A stretch of 64,000 nt of DNA from Diphasiastrum complanatum (GCA_029204225.1 CM055100.1:65437812-65501811); one strand, 5' to 3'; shown: positions 1-12,486, counted from the stretch's first letter. Program-made: numbers and translations. Notes: generated by a model from the sequence alone, not told the origin.

Positions 1-2
1 CA

Positions 3-881
3 GTGTATAATATAAATGACGATGTATTTATTACTATAGTTGATTTGTGTCAGTTTTTTGACTATCGTGACGATGAGGTGCTATTTTTATTATCCGGCAC
101 AATTTCTGAATTCTCCGACTTTGTAGATTTTGAAAGAGATGACCTTGTTGCTGAAAATGATTATGATGATGAGGATGGACTTATGATCGGTGAACATTTT
201 TTGACAAGGGCGTTATCAAATATTGTTGAGCATAGACGAGGCATACCATCTGATGAAGAATTCATGGCATTTCAATCCCAGATGGGCTTCCCTCGTCCAT
301 CATTAATGCATTTTATAGATGATTCTTCTTTAGTAGGTGGTCATAATATTGATCATCCTGATTTGGTTGCTGCTGATAATGAAGAATGTGTAAGTGTTTA
401 AACTTCCTTGTATTAGAGTGTTCTTAACTGCTGAATGTATTATTATTTTTAGCTTATTTTTTTTTTGTAGGATGCTCTCATAATTGATGACTTTGCTGCA
501 AGATGAGGTGGTTACAGACAACATGCATTCTTGTTCTAGAGGGATAGTGGACTTGGCCACTATCTTAGGCATTTTCTGAAGAATGAGATCTGTATTGCTC
601 ATTCAAAACTGAGCCCAGTTGGGGAGACTCTGATAATGGCAGTTAAAGCTTTATCATTTTATCTAAGAGGACATCAATTTGTTAAGACAAATAAGATCAT
701 TTTCGTCAAAAGATCTTATGTTTTGAGCATTCTAGGTCTTAGTGATGGGAATGCTCCTTTAAGGAGCTCCCATTATTCATTGTACTCTACTTATATTGAG
801 TTTAGTGAAAATAAGAATAATGCACATCTATTAGATAACATTATATCAATTAATTTTGGACTTTGGCAAAATCCAATTTAA
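3..881 (+). pseudogene. Unrecognised decayed coding-like stretch
   Basis: An acidic 132-codon open stretch (3-401) is followed by pieces in other frames. About 480-600 reads IIDDFAAR, a stop, then GLGHYLRHFLKNE. The stretch 636-881 (81 codons) reads MAVKALSFYLRGHQF onward. The middle part contains in-frame stops, and no splice arrangement restores one frame, so I read this as a broken gene or transposon ORF. The first part is rich in Asp and Glu, has no membrane segment and lacks motifs I recognise. It begins at the window edge and may be a 3' portion. It faces, head to head, the minus-strand decayed stretch at 920-1840; the two could be halves of one mobile element, but that is inference. 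Confidence 0.3.
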
Positions 882-919
882 AAAATGACTTGAGAATTTC
901 GAGACAATGAAACACAATC

Positions 920-1840
920 TCAAGAGTTTAAATTTGCTTTGCATTCACTCACTGACATCATTCGGGCAGCATTGTAAAGAATAAATAGAACAGGCTGCAA
1001 GTTCGGAGCAGTTATATTATTCTCTTTCAATGGAGTTGCCAGTTTGTAGTAACCCTCAAAAACAGAACAACATACATCATGCATTGCTTTGATGCCTGAT
1101 TTGCTACCCTCTTTCCTGTTGTGATCTAGAATGAGAACAATCACATAGACTTTTGTTGTGGCATGAGAGTTTTCAAACAATGGCGGACCATTGACAAAAT
1201 GTAATTGAACTCTAAAGACTCCAAGTTATCAAATATATACAATGTGGGATGCTCCCACAACGAAGAAGGAAGTGTCATGAAACTTGATTCTTCAGCTCCA
1301 CAATAGATGGCCTCCTCATTTTTCGAAGTTTTTACTTTGTAGAAGAACTTCCATTTGGTGCTACTAGAGGTTCCAGTTTCATGCTCAGTATTGTGGACGG
1401 CAAGATATTTTTGTTTAATATTTTTTGCAGCTGCTCTCAAGGGCTTAAGTATAACACCAATCAATTTTGAAGTTATACCTTTGTCTTTTCCATAGTGCGC
1501 TCTAACCCAATTCCGACAAAAGCCGGGTTGATGATATTTGAGAGTTGTTTTATGCTCTCTTTATTGTAGTCCACATCTGAAGGCAAGTCTTCTTCTATAG
1601 TAAGCAAATACTGTACAACACTTAGTGCAGCCATCTCATGAACCATAAGAAGAACTCCTTCATCCATGTGTTTTTCTCTATTTTTCTTCCAAAATACAAT
1701 TCTCCATTTACAAGCTTCTTTAGGATATGATCGCACATGGCATCCGACATATACCTCAAACATCTGAATAACCAAATAGATATCGGTTTGTTTTTTGTCT
1801 TCCTCAATTCAATGAGAAGATGATGTGACATTGGCAAATT
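920..1840 (-). pseudogene. Unrecognised frameshifted ORF of about 300 residues
   Basis: Four overlapping minus-strand stretches (1837-1622, 1775-1473, 1464-1141, 1180-920) read as one protein broken by frameshifts near 1660, 1470 and 1170. The joins are plausible because each stretch continues where the previous one stops. Segments include ILKKLVNGELYFGRKIEK, EMAALSVVQYLLTIEEDLP, KIKQKYLAVHN-like basic stretches and SSLWEHPTLYIFDNLESLEF. The composition is ordinary for a soluble protein, with no zinc finger, signal peptide or membrane segment. I do not recognise the family. A host-gene fragment carried by a transposon or an old transposase are both possible. Decay rules out an active gene unless the shifts hide introns. 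Confidence 0.35.
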
Positions 1841-1864
1841 CTAGTTTTGTTGTGATTTCCACAT

Positions 1865-2100
1865 TTGTCTTGAGTATTTATGATTGAAATGCATTTGTAA
1901 GCTAATGTACTTTACTCTCTGTAAACAGGCCATACTGAAACTGTCCTCCACACGTGTGAGGCCTCCCATCCATGTTTTTGATCATTTGATCCATTGCTCT
2001 TGCTTATATCATAGTGCAAAGCATCTAGATCATGATCTAACACCTAGAACTTGATAGATCTTTGGATTAAGCAACCAATAACTCTTAATGATTGATAGTA
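1865..2100. other. Anonymous spacer
   Basis: About 240 bases without a readable ORF. A direct or inverted repetition of gatcatgatctaacacctaga-like words is present near 2025-2060, but it is too short to call a repeat. It separates the unknown ORF from the copia gag fragment. Confidence 0.5.
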
Positions 2101-2103
2101 CAA

Positions 2104-2500
2104 TCATATTTGTCCTTTTTCTCTGAAAATTGACATGACATACTTAGAAACACTCTCATCAACTCTTTGATAGCTCAGAAATATTTGATTTCTAAGTGTG
2201 AGCAGTCTTGATGTGTTCTTTGCTTCATAAACTGTCTTTAGGATATCCCAAGCCTCCTTGGCCGAGTTGCAAGAACTAATTTCTTTTAACACACTTCATT
2301 GGACACATTCATTTTGATAAAATGAAGAGCAATTTTGGATCTCTTCTTGAATGTTTGAGTTGCTTCATTAGGAGCTTCAGGTTCTACTTCAACTCCTAAC
2401 ACAATGTCCATTACATCTTCAAGAACCATGGATGTCATGTTTTCTTTGAGAAATTTTTTAGTAATGAGAAAAAAGTGGAATTGAATGTGTTGGATCTACT
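2104..2500 (-). mobile_element. Ty1/copia gag fragment (UBN2-type)
   Basis: The minus strand reads SCNSAKEAWDILKTVYEA then TSRLLTLRNQIF. This is the signature of the copia gag (UBN2 / retrotran_gag family) helical region found ahead of the zinc knuckle. Upstream, 2438-2295 reads MTSMVLEDVMDIVLGVEVE and reaches a stop just before the conserved block, so one frameshift near 2292 breaks the ORF. The gag is truncated on its C-terminal side at about 2104; no zinc knuckle, protease or integrase follows on this strand. The plus-strand LTR that starts at 2865 lies 0.4 kb upstream and may have interrupted this older element. Confidence 0.7.
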
Positions 2501-2864
2501 TGAAATGTTGATCCAACCTATTGAAATCTTGCAACAAAATATGTGAGATCTTGCTCACAACAAATGATCAATCAACATGAATTTAGATCTTGCCTCTATC
2601 TAGTGATGAAGCACTCACAACTTCTTCCACAAGTTTCAAAGAATCTCACATGCAACTCAAACGCAACTCACTTGTGTGAAATGATGTGGGTATGACCTCA
2701 AGAAACTTGTCTCAACAATTCTATCTTTGATTGACAACACAAAATGAGAATTTTGTTGACATTGAATAGATGTGTGCTCTCTTTGGCATATCCCTTAAGA
2801 TGGGGGGCACTTTCTACCTCTTTGACTGTCTTTCACTCTCTAAAATCAAATCAAATTGAATTAG

Positions 2865-3682
2865 TGTTGGGGATATTCCAACATAGTGTAAATAAATAAA
2901 TTTGGTTAATAAATGTGTTGAGAGGGCATGGCTTCCTGCGCATATAAGCCCATGGCCCAATGAGCACACAAGTTAAATGTAAATAGAAATAATAGACTTG
3001 GGCCCTTTTGTAATCCAAATAAAACTTGAGGCCCAAAGTCAAGATTAGAGCTTAGTATTAAACTTTTTTAAAGTTGGGTCCAATTTTGGACTCACATGAA
3101 TCTTGTGATTTCTAATGTACTTTTTGTGGACCCTTGGATTGAGTTGGGTCCAAGATGAATGGATAGGATCAATGTACATATTAGCCAATAGGACTTTGGG
3201 GCAAGGGCCTTCCCCTTTTTATAGAAAGGCACCATTTGTACTCTATTTTCATGCTTATTGAGAAGGAGGAAACTCTACCAAACTTTGGAGAGAAGCATCC
3301 TCATTTGCTATTCACTACTTGCTAATGCTTTTTTATTGTACTTTCTATTTGCTTCTAGTTTACATGTTTTTGGTTGTGATAGTGAATGTTTCTCCATTAG
3401 CAAGCATAAGGAGCATTTGAGCTAACCTCCACCCTCACTCCCTTTCTCTCTTCCCCCCTCTATCTCTTCTACTCTTCCCTTCACATTCTCTCTGAAATCA
3501 TATGGAATGTTAGTTAGTGGTGTAGAGTTAATGGCGGGTACTGTTAGTGGTGAGTAGAATTAAGGGAGGAAGTAAAGAAGTATCTAAAAGTTGCATCTTT
3601 ACATAGTTAGACACCTATCCAGCGTTCTAACCCTTGTTGACAGGCGGAAGGGCTACTACTGTGAAAGATCTACATCCCTACA
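2865..3682 (+). repeat. 5' LTR of copia element A
   Basis: The segment starts TGTTGGGGATATTCCAACA and ends CATCCCTACA, giving the TG...CA ends of an LTR. It is followed after one base by a primer binding site at 3684. A TATA-like tttatagaaagg lies near 3217, and the downstream half is rich in CT, as in an LTR leader. Length is about 818 bp. No second copy exists in the window, so the borders rest on the terminal dinucleotides and the adjacent primer site. Confidence 0.6.
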
Positions 3683-3683
3683 A

Positions 3684-3701
3684 TGGCGTCGTTGCCAGGG
3701 A
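3684..3701 (+). other. LTR primer binding site (TGGCGNCGTTGCC type)
   Basis: The sequence tggcgtcgttgccaggga is a slightly mutated form of the TGGCGCCGTTGCCGGGGA primer site used by several plant LTR elements (primed by a tRNA other than initiator Met). It sits one base after the LTR end, as expected. Confidence 0.6.
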
Positions 3702-3947
3702 TAGGTTCTCTCTAACTAGTATACCTACCATTTTAGTTATTTCTTGCCGTTTAGAGTAGTTTTAGGTGGATTTTGGGGCAGGAAGAGTTAGTTTTCTGTT
3801 TTCATTGATTTTGGCATGTTAGGCAAAATCAAGCAGCGGGAGGGCTTGAAACTTTTTTGGTCAGACTTTGAAGTTGACTTTTAAGACTTCTCTATAAGCT
3901 TTTCATTGGGCCTCATTAAGGTGCTACAAGAGCAATTTTTGGCGAAA

Positions 3948-5990
3948 TGGCAAGATTAGGGAAATTTGTGCTTGGAGAAGCCATTAAATTGGATGGTGTA
4001 TCCAATTACAGCATTAGGAAATTTAAAATGAAGAGTGTTTTTATGGAAAAGGAGCTGTGGGACATCGTCACTGGGGTGGAGTTACAACTCTAGCAGACAT
4101 TCGATAGGTGTTCACATGGAGGAAAATGAGGGGATAGGGCCCTATTTCACGTGAATCAAGGAGTTAGAAGACCAGATGACAGCTATTGGAGAACCAATAA
4201 GGGATGTTGAGCTTGTTCACACAACTATGAATGGCTTATCTAAAAATTTCCAAATGTTCGCAAGCAGCATTGCTTTGAGAGAGAGGCTACCAACATTCGA
4301 GAATCTTCACAGTATCTCATTATAAGATAACAGAGGCGAGAAGTCATAAAATCTCGACAACCCTCTTCGGAAGAGCAAGCAGTGCTAGCTAAGGGGAAGC
4401 ATAAATATAAGAAAATCCCCAAGACTCATCAAATGCAGAGGATGAAGATCAAGATCAAGAAAAAGAAACGTAAGTGTTTCTATTGCCAAAAGCCTAGACA
4501 TTGGGCAAGAGATTGCCACAAGAGGAAGGTGGATATTAAAAAGGACAAGGTGAAGCAGTTCACTAATCTTGCCAAGGAAAATCATGACAGTGACAATGAA
4601 GACCAAAGTATGGCATTTGCAACTCACAACACTCCATTGATCACACACATTGGTATGTAGATTTTGGAGCAACAAGACATATGACTGGCAACAAGTCGTG
4701 GTTTAAAAGGCTGGAGCTTACTAATGACAAAGATAGAGTTGCACAAGCAAATGTTGATGAGTGCCAAATTCATGGAGTTGGCATAGTGCCTATTCAATTT
4801 CCCGATGGACATGTGAAGGTAATTGAAAATGTCTTGTATGTTTCTAGGCTTCAGAAAAGTTTATTATTTGCTGATACAATGATTAATCACAAGTTGAAGG
4901 TAGAGCTCAATAACAAAAAATGTCAAATCAAGGATGTGAAGCAAGGCTTCAAGGTGATTGATGGCCTTAGGGATAAAACTTGTGGGCTATTCAAGCTGAA
5001 TGTTGTTGTTATAGAATACAATGCCTTGGCATCAACATCTATATCACAAAGTGACCTACGACATAGATGATTGGGGCATTTGAATTTCAAGAGCTTGAGG
5101 CTTCTTACTCAAGATGGTAACAAGCCTACCCAATTGGAATGGCAAAGAAGAATCCATTTGCAAACGGTGGGTGTTAGGCAAGTTACACATGGAGAAGTTC
5201 AACAAAGAAGGAGCAACGAGTGCTTGAGTTGGTGCACTCTGACCTATGTGGGCCAATGAAAGTAATGTCCATTGGCAGAGCATTTTATTTTTTGACCTTT
5301 ATTGATACTCATGAAAGACCTAGATCTACATGGTTAAACATAAATTTGACACATTTGGATGTTTCAAGAGCTTCAAAGCATTGGTGGAAAACCAATCAGG
5401 TGCCAAGATGAAGATACTTAGATCTAATCGTGGTGGTGAGTATCGATCCACAAATTTTATTGATTTTTGCAAGTAGCATGGCATTAAACAAGAGTTTGCA
5501 CAACTTGAAATACCTCAACAAAATGGGGTAGCTGAGAGGAAGAATCGTACCATTGTCGAGGTTGCTAGGGCAATGATGACACATATGGGCATTATTGACT
5601 CTTTTTGGGGTGAAGCCATTGAAATTCTTGTGTTCTTGCAAAACAAAAGTTGATGTACTTATTCACACACTCGAAGAGGCATTCATTGGTAAGAATTTGC
5701 TAGGATGGATGGGTTGCGAGTATTTGGATGCCACTTGTATGTTCACATGCCCAAGAGTGAATGAGCCAAAATGTAGGTGAAGGCCTTGAAGTGCATCTTT
5801 ACGAGGTATGTGACAAACTAAGGGGTATAGATGCTATGATCCAGTTGGACGACGCATGCACATAAGTCGTGATGTATTGTTTGATGAGATCCATAGGTTT
5901 GGAGACAAAGAAAAGGACAATGATGAACTGTCCAAGCTTCTCAATGAGGATGAAGCAACTCCTCTACATTGAAAATCAAGTCTCCCAAAA
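3948..5990 (+). mobile_element. Copia element A: gag, protease, integrase remnant
   Basis: Gag starts at 3948 (MARLGKFVLGEAIKLDG; then MEKELWDIVTGVE) and is frameshifted within 150 bases. A CCHC zinc knuckle KCFYCQKPRHWARDC lies at about 4472-4517. The protease motif near 4651 reads WYVDFGATRHM, where the family has DSGA; the change of Ser to Phe next to the catalytic Asp suggests a dead enzyme. The integrase region begins with GHLNFKSL (5071) and contains LVHSDLCGPMK (about 5228) and IPQQNGVAERKNRTIVE (about 5510-5560), in several frames. The last recognisable part is the post-integrase linker (GRRMHISRDVLFDE, about 5848-5890), ending in a stop near 5970. Reverse transcriptase and RNase H are absent, so the element is truncated at its 3' side. 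Confidence 0.8.
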
Positions 5991-8104
5991 TTTGCATTGA
6001 CATCACATCTTGTTAATCCAACCAAACGAAAAATTGAAATATATAGTGAACACAAATCCCAAAAATGTAATATTTGCCATTTAAATATGACCATGCCCAT
6101 TAGAGTTGGTACGCATACACAACAAATACACCGTACTCAAAATGTCGCTATTCTAAACAAAAAAAAAGTGTTTGCAAATTCTTGGTCATTGTGAGGCCAT
6201 GAAACCTACTTGCCTTCGATCCATATTGGCTCCACACATGTTTTGCATACACTCAATACAAAATAATTCTATGGGTAGAAGTGGAGACTTATGCAGAAAA
6301 GCATGTGAATCACTTGTCAAACGTAGAATACAAAAATAAACAAAGTATATGTGCTTGCATGGAATATAGCCCTTTCCTCTTGACACCTATATTTTGAAGT
6401 CCTCACATGTACATTTGGGATGTTCTGAAATTGTCACATTATATATCTCACCTTTTTTCTTTATTCAAGACACCGAATTCAATACATTGGTCTTTCTTCA
6501 ACACCATCTCATTGACAATCTTGGCAGACATCTCTAGAGCCCTTGCTACTCGATCCATCGCCATATGTGATATATGTACTCTTGATGTTGTTGAAATTTT
6601 TTTTTTTTTGTCCAAGGATTTTCGAAAATTCTTGAGTGGGGCCACTAACACTTTTTTTACAACTTTCTATACTCTAGGTGCATTCTCTGGGACACTCAAC
6701 ATGGATTGATTAAGTTCCATGTGTGTCTCACATCATCACCATAGAACCAAAACATTTGGTTCTTAATTCTAGCTAGGGTTTGTTGACGTCTGAACCTGGT
6801 CCTATAGTTGACATCTTAAAGACATGACATCTATCAATATTTATGCTATCGAGTTGTCTGGGGAATAATACTCTGTGTATAAAGTCATATTTACTATGTC
6901 AGTCAATGGATTCTCACTAGGTCTGACCTCAACTTGGATTAGCATATTGTCACCTTCTTCTTTCGTTGCTTGTAGCAAAACAACAGTTCTTGGAATGAAG
7001 CCAAAGTGACGACTTGGTGTTGATTTAGTAATGCGACATTGGTCTTTCATCAAATGAAGCACAAGATTTGTTGATCTAAGTTGGCCCTGTTATAAAAGCT
7101 TGATGATTCATATTGAAATGAAAAAACGTTGTTGAAAAAATGTCCCAAAACTTGCAAGCTAATAGCGCTAACCTTAGAAGAAAGGCGAGAAAGTCATTGA
7201 TGTGGATACAAAACTTTGTGGTCTTTTGTTGAGCTGGTGGCATAAATTCAAGCTATATACTTTGTTGCTACCTCTGGTAAGAACTGAATACACAATATTA
7301 TAAAAGAATAACAATTGAATTTAAAATACCTCATTATTTACTAGCAGACCCCATTATGTAAAATATTTTTATGCATGTCAAATTCCTAAACAACACACAG
7401 GCTAATCAATGCATCAATCATAAGTGACTAGTGTCATCACCTGGGTTTTTGGAGCAATGGGAGCAATGAAGCATGAAAACGTCAATCAACTCCCATAAAT
7501 AAAATCTCTTTGATCAATAAATCAATAGCACATGTGACTTTAGAATTATTTTTCTTTGCATTGTAAGTTAATGCAACAAATAAGACCCTATGAACGCTTG
7601 TCAAAATAGAGATATTCGACACAAAAATTTTCAGCATTTTCATTTGTGCAATTTCAGTAAAAGATGGTTGTTTGAATTTAATTGTGGGAAACTGTTTGGG
7701 TTTGATTCATATTCATAACAATTTGATTCTTGGGTCCTACAAAGAACCCTATATTTTTAACTAGAAACCATTAGAGGCTTTCTTAAGTGGATTATATGTT
7801 TTTGGCTAAGAGTGGGGGCCTACACATCCAAAAGATAGACTCCTTAAATACACATGATTCCACTCACAAGATAAATCTCATGCATGAGATTTAGAATTTA
7901 ATTCTTTCCACTAAAACATGCAGGTCACATTAAAGAGAATATGGTGCAATATTGTGGGATATTATATTGATTTAGGCATGGTGTTCATGAGTTAAGGTTT
8001 AGTTTGAGTGGAGAATTTAGGTGTGAGTTCTAGGGTATAGGATTTCATTGAGCTGATAATTTTAAAGGAGACATATTCTTAGTTTGAGATAGAGACTAGC
8101 CTAT
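5991..8104. other. Anonymous intergenic DNA
   Basis: Short ORFs of up to 100 codons occur here (for example 6407-6709) but have no recognisable motifs and overlap on both strands. AT-rich stretches alternate with ordinary sequence. I see no LTR ends, RNA gene or tandem repeat. The truncated 3' side of copia element A ends somewhere near its start. Confidence 0.5.
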
Positions 8105-8106
8105 TT

Positions 8107-8327
<221 letters not shown>

Positions 8328-8975
8328 TGTTGGAATTTAATCTAACTCCTACTCATTCCAATAGCCCTCCTTCCTTCTCTAAATTTTACTCTCTCAAATG
8401 TAACCTGCAGAAAAATTGAAATTTTGATCTTTGTATTCTGGAAACTTTTCACACATATATTGTCCATATTTATGAAAGGATATCAACCCTTTCATCGCAT
8501 CATTGTCCAGTTCATTTGTGGGTGCCAAAAAGATTGCTTCCTCTTTGACGGCAAAGAGTGCAAAAATCTAAAAGGTTCACTCCATGTATCATCTCCATCA
8601 GTGCAATAATACTTCCACTGCATGGTTGGTTGCCATTCAACATTTGAAAATAAGGGACAATGTTGTTTTATTTTGATCCATGCCATCAATAATAAGGCAC
8701 AACGATTGCTTTGGATGTGATCTTGATTCTTCTTTCCAATATGACATGTGACACATGTCATGTTGACCAGTCAACCCTTCCTACTTTTTAGGAGGTCAAT
8801 CCAGCAGACTCTCATGAGATCCAGTACCCCCCTGGCCATCTCGTATTTAGTCACTATAACAAATATTTACATTGCAATTTACAATTGTCTCCACAGGCCG
8901 GTGACTTAGCCATTTACAATTTAATAATTACAATTTACCATACATTGGGCAAAGGGATTCAAAGTACATGTGACA
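8328..8975 (-). repeat. 3' LTR of the chromovirus (probable)
   Basis: On the minus strand the LTR would begin TGTCACATGTACTTTG at 8975, directly after the purine tract at 8989-8976. It would end ...AATTCCAACA at 8328, next to the (GA)n run. The TGT...ACA ends and the purine tract support the inner border well. The outer border is inferred only from the CA dinucleotide. No matching 5' LTR is visible beyond the gag start at 13460. Confidence 0.5.
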
Positions 8976-8989
8976 TCCCTTCCCTCCTC
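8976..8989 (-). other. Polypurine tract of the chromovirus
   Basis: The minus strand reads GAGGAGGGAAGGGA immediately before TGTCACATG. It follows the chromodomain stop codon by a few bases, which is the usual position for second-strand priming. Confidence 0.7.
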
Positions 8990-9160
8990 AGATGACATCG
9001 TCCTCGATGGCAAAGTCTGGATACTGTGCATGCAACCCATGCGCGGTCTCCCAGGTAGCATCACTGAGAGGTCATCCATGCCATGCAACCAAGTACTGAG
9101 CAAACAATTCCACAATCGTCTATGCCTCCGGTCCAATACTCTCACTGGTCCATGCATCAC
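8990..9160 (-). pseudogene. C-terminal chromodomain
   Basis: After the integrase, the ORF reads GPVRVLDRRHRRLWN. In the adjacent frame the sequence continues WHG, a stop, PLSDATWETAHGLHAQYPDF and ends EDDVI with a stop at the edge of the polypurine tract. The pattern of VLDRR, W-HG and DATWE, then a helix ending in PDF, matches a chromodomain of the chromovirus type that directs integration to chromatin. A frameshift and one nonsense codon disrupt it here. Confidence 0.7.
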
Positions 9161-10180
9161 ATCCCCGTGCTCCTGAAACAATACAAGGCCATCAGCCAAC
9201 AAGTTATCACCATCATGTAAAACCTTCTTTAAGCGTGAAACATGAAAAACAGGATGAACCTTACAACCAACAAACAAATCTAATTCATAAGCAATGTTAT
9301 TAATCTTTTTAACAATTTTCCAAGGTCCACAGTATCTAGGTGACAACTTATAACACTTCCCTATCATTAGGGTTTTCGAGTCCTTTGGAATCCTGAGAAA
9401 TACCATATCTCCTTTCTCGGACTCTCTTGGCGTACGATCTAGATAAGCATATATCTTTGCCCGATCCATCACCGCTTTTACATTTTCCTTAGCTAACTCC
9501 AACATCTGTTGCATGTGAGTTAGAAATTCCATAGCACTAGGTGTCTTATGAGACATACCTATAGTAACTGGACTGGCTGGTCTAAAACCATAATTTAGCT
9601 CGAAAGGACTCATCTTCGTAGATGCATTCTTTTTATCATTATAGGCAAACTCCAACAATGGTAGGTAACGTTCCCATTGCGTTTGCCTTTCACTCACATA
9701 CGCCCTAAGCATGTCTTCCAAGGTTTAATTAACTCTCCAGTCTGCCCATCTGTTTCAGGATGATCAGAACTACTCATTCCCAACTACACCTCTAACTTCT
9801 CAAATACTACAGTCCAAAAATTGCCAGTAAAATGAGAATACCTGTCAGAACAATGGATCTAGGTAATCCATGAAGTCTAAATACATGCTATATAAACAAA
9901 TCAGCCATACCAAGTACATCAATCTTATTACTAGTTGGGATAAAATGAGCCATTTTTGTGAGTCTGTCAACCACAACTAGGATAGCATTATGTTGTTGCT
10001 ACGTATGCGGTAAACATGTAATAAAGTCCATGGAAATACTCTCCCATTTCCCTTCTGGTATAGGTAACGGGCGTAATAATCCAGTCACTTTAATCCTTTC
10101 AGCCTTTTTAACTTGACACTTAAAACAATGTGACACATAATGGTTTACTTCTTTCTTAAGTCTTGACCACCAAAAGTTAC
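9160..10180 (-). pseudogene. Chromovirus integrase core and C-terminal part
   Basis: The core is broken by stops between 10180 and 9725. The readable pieces are SMDFITCLP, VVVDRLTKMAHFIPT and the region around LHGLPRSIV. The downstream ORF (9721-8921) continues with RQTQWERYLPLLEFAYND, TKMSPFELNYGFRP and then YKLSPRYCGPWKIVKKI and VHPVFHVSRLKKVL, which are the GPY/F and post-core blocks. The pattern is typical of a gypsy integrase with DDE catalysis, but the catalytic block is interrupted. Confidence 0.8.
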
Positions 10181-10181
10181 G

Positions 10182-10919
10182 TCATATCAACTCATAGGTC
10201 CTATCCACACCAGGATGACCAGCACTAGGGCTATCGTGACAGAGATGCAAGATCCTCTTTCGCAGCACCTCACAAGCTGGAATAAGAGCCTTGCCATTTC
10301 TCATCACTATTCCATCTTCTATGGAATACTTAAGATAAGTGCGAACCAAGATAGAAGAGCTCTCCTTTTGAGACTCTGCATGGCCATGACTCACCTCTTG
10401 TTCCACTTTCTTACAGTGGGGATCTTCCTGCTGAGCCTTTCTTATCTCATACAGTAAGTCGTTTTCAATGACTACAAATGACATCTGATACACCACATGA
10501 GATAGTGCATCTGCCACACGATTCTCGACACCTTTCTTGTACCGAATCTCCATTAGGAGTTTTTGCATGAGCTCAGACCATCTGGCTTGCCGGCCTCTAT
10601 GGTCTGGCTGCTTACAAAAGTATCTCAAGGTATCATGATCAGTGAATACCTCAATTTCTGATCCATACAAATAATGCTTCCATGCCTTTAATGCATGAAC
10701 TATGGCATACAACTTTTTCTTATGAGTTGGATAATTTTTCTTAGCAGGGTTGAGCTTCTTGCTCTCAAAGGCCACATGCCTACCCTCTTGCATCAGAACA
10801 GCTCTCACAACAATGTCACTCGTATCCGTATCTATAACATAGGTCTTTTGAGGGTCTACAATCTTTAGAGTGACGCACTCAACAATAGCTTGCTTGCTGC
10901 AGTTCAGACCACTCACCAA
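10182..10919 (-). pseudogene. Chromovirus RNase H and integrase zinc finger
   Basis: The 245-codon stretch holds an RNase H fold (YVIDTDTSDIVVRAVLMQEG, then FTDHDTLRYF and VADALSH). The catalytic Glu position, normally in THEKELLA, reads THKKKLYA, so the Glu is replaced by Lys. The integrase H2C2 zinc-binding region follows (CHDSPSAGHPGVDRTYEL). The frame ends near 10182. The wide ORF therefore spans the RNase H to integrase boundary of a former polyprotein. Confidence 0.85.
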
Positions 10920-11991
10920 ATCTATTCTTTTGAGTCAAATCAGTCAAAGGTGCTGCAATATAGGAGTATTTCTTAACATATTTTCTATAGAATACTGCCA
11001 ATCTAAAAAAAGAACGGAGTGTTGTCAAATCAGCTGGCACAGGCCACGCAACGATCATAGCAACCTTCTTAGGATCTGGCCTTACTCCATCAGTAGACAC
11101 TACATGACCAAGATACTCAATCTCTTTTTTAAACAATTCACTTTTTTTACTATTGGCAAACAAAGTGTTCTCCCTCAAAGTAGACAACACAGTCCTAAGG
11201 TGAGCCATATGCTTGACCTCACCTGCATTGTAAGTCAGAGTGTCATCAACAAAGTTTACTACAAATCTACCCATATATGATCTGAGCACATCATTCATCA
11301 TCATCATGAATGTAGCTGGGGCATTAGTCAATCCAAATGGCATCACAAGATAATCATAGTGACCGAATCGAGTTCTGGAGGCAATCTTGTGTACATCCTC
11401 TTCACGAACTCTAACCTGATGGTATCCACTCTTCAGGTCTATTTTACTGAACACAATGGCACCTAACAAGGCATCAAGCAAATCATCTATATGTGGCATA
11501 GGATATCGATGTTTAACAGTTATCTTGTTCAAACCTCGATAATCCACACACATACGCCATGATCCATCCTTCTTTTTTACAAGAATGATCGAAGAGACAA
11601 AAGGGGAATAACTAGGTTGTATCTGCCCCTTGGCCAGATAATCATCGACCATTCGTCTCACTTCCTCTTCCTCCTTAAGACTTATTTTGTAAGGACGTTT
11701 ATTGACAGGACATGATCCGGATATTAATTCAATCTTATGTTCAACATTCCTCTTAGGAGGTAAAACATATGGAAGATCATGTATGAACACATCTGAAAAC
11801 TCTCTCCTAATCTCTTGATCCAAATTGGCAATAGTAATGGTTTGCACACATGAGTATCCCAAGAGAAAGCAAAGACACATGTACTCACAATGGATCCTAC
11901 GCAACTGCGTAGCTGAAACAAGCGGTCCAGGAGGCACATCCCGCTCACCACGAAGGGAATTCATCACACCATCAGACTGGAACTCATACAC
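10879..11991 (-). pseudogene. Chromovirus reverse transcriptase
   Basis: A 370-codon open stretch carries RT landmarks in order: SPFVSSIILVKKKDGSWRMC, VDYRGLNKITVKHRYPMP, FSKIDLKSGYHQVRV, YLVMPFGLTNAPATF and LGHVVSTDGV. The catalytic block reads FVVNFVDDTLTYN, where the family usually has Y-I/V/M-DD-I-L-I-Y. The two aspartates remain but the preceding residue is Phe-Val, so activity is doubtful. The frame is lost at about 10900, at a short AAGC duplication just before RNase H. Upstream of about 11900 the sequence is the spacer after the protease. Confidence 0.9.
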
Positions 11992-12224
11992 ATGAGTATC
12001 CTAGGCTATGTGTGGCTTTCGCATCGTGTGCCAACAAATGCCCAACACCACATCAAACCGTGCAAGCCATGTTATTTCAAAATCCAACTCTTCTACGTAA
12101 CTTTGTACAGTTAGTGGAATGCCCACAACCCTCTTATCCCAAATATTTGTACCCTTTCCATCAGCCATTTCCACTGTGTACTGGTACTAGGAGAGTTGAG
12201 TATTCACACCTTACTTCCGTACCA

Positions 12225-12290
12225 AAGTTGAATTCAACACATTATGAGAGGACCCAGTGTCAAATAGAACCTGAACATCTCTACCACATA
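12225..12290 (-). pseudogene. Chromovirus aspartic protease core
   Basis: The minus strand near 12275-12235 reads DVQVLFDTGSSHNV. This contains the DTGSS active-site motif of gypsy retropepsins, flanked by the hydrophobic VLF strand. It lies between the zinc knuckle and the reverse transcriptase. Flanking sequence on either side has stops, so only the core is readable. Confidence 0.75.
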
Positions 12291-12486
12291 GTTGTCCTCG
12301 CATAACAATAAGAGAAGTGTTAGGAAATTGATACCCTTGGCAAGCTGATTTTGACAAAAGCGCTGGTGGAGCCGTGTCCACTCTCCTGACCGCCGAAACA
12401 TTTATGAGACGTGGAACATCTGGATTGGCTTCCTGCTAGATCTTTTCCACTGTCATAGGGTCATCAACCTGGTTCATCTGATCCAC

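Noticed and set aside
8924-9176. Plus-strand ORF opposite the chromovirus integrase end
   Set aside because: It is a shadow of the minus-strand integrase and chromodomain reading.
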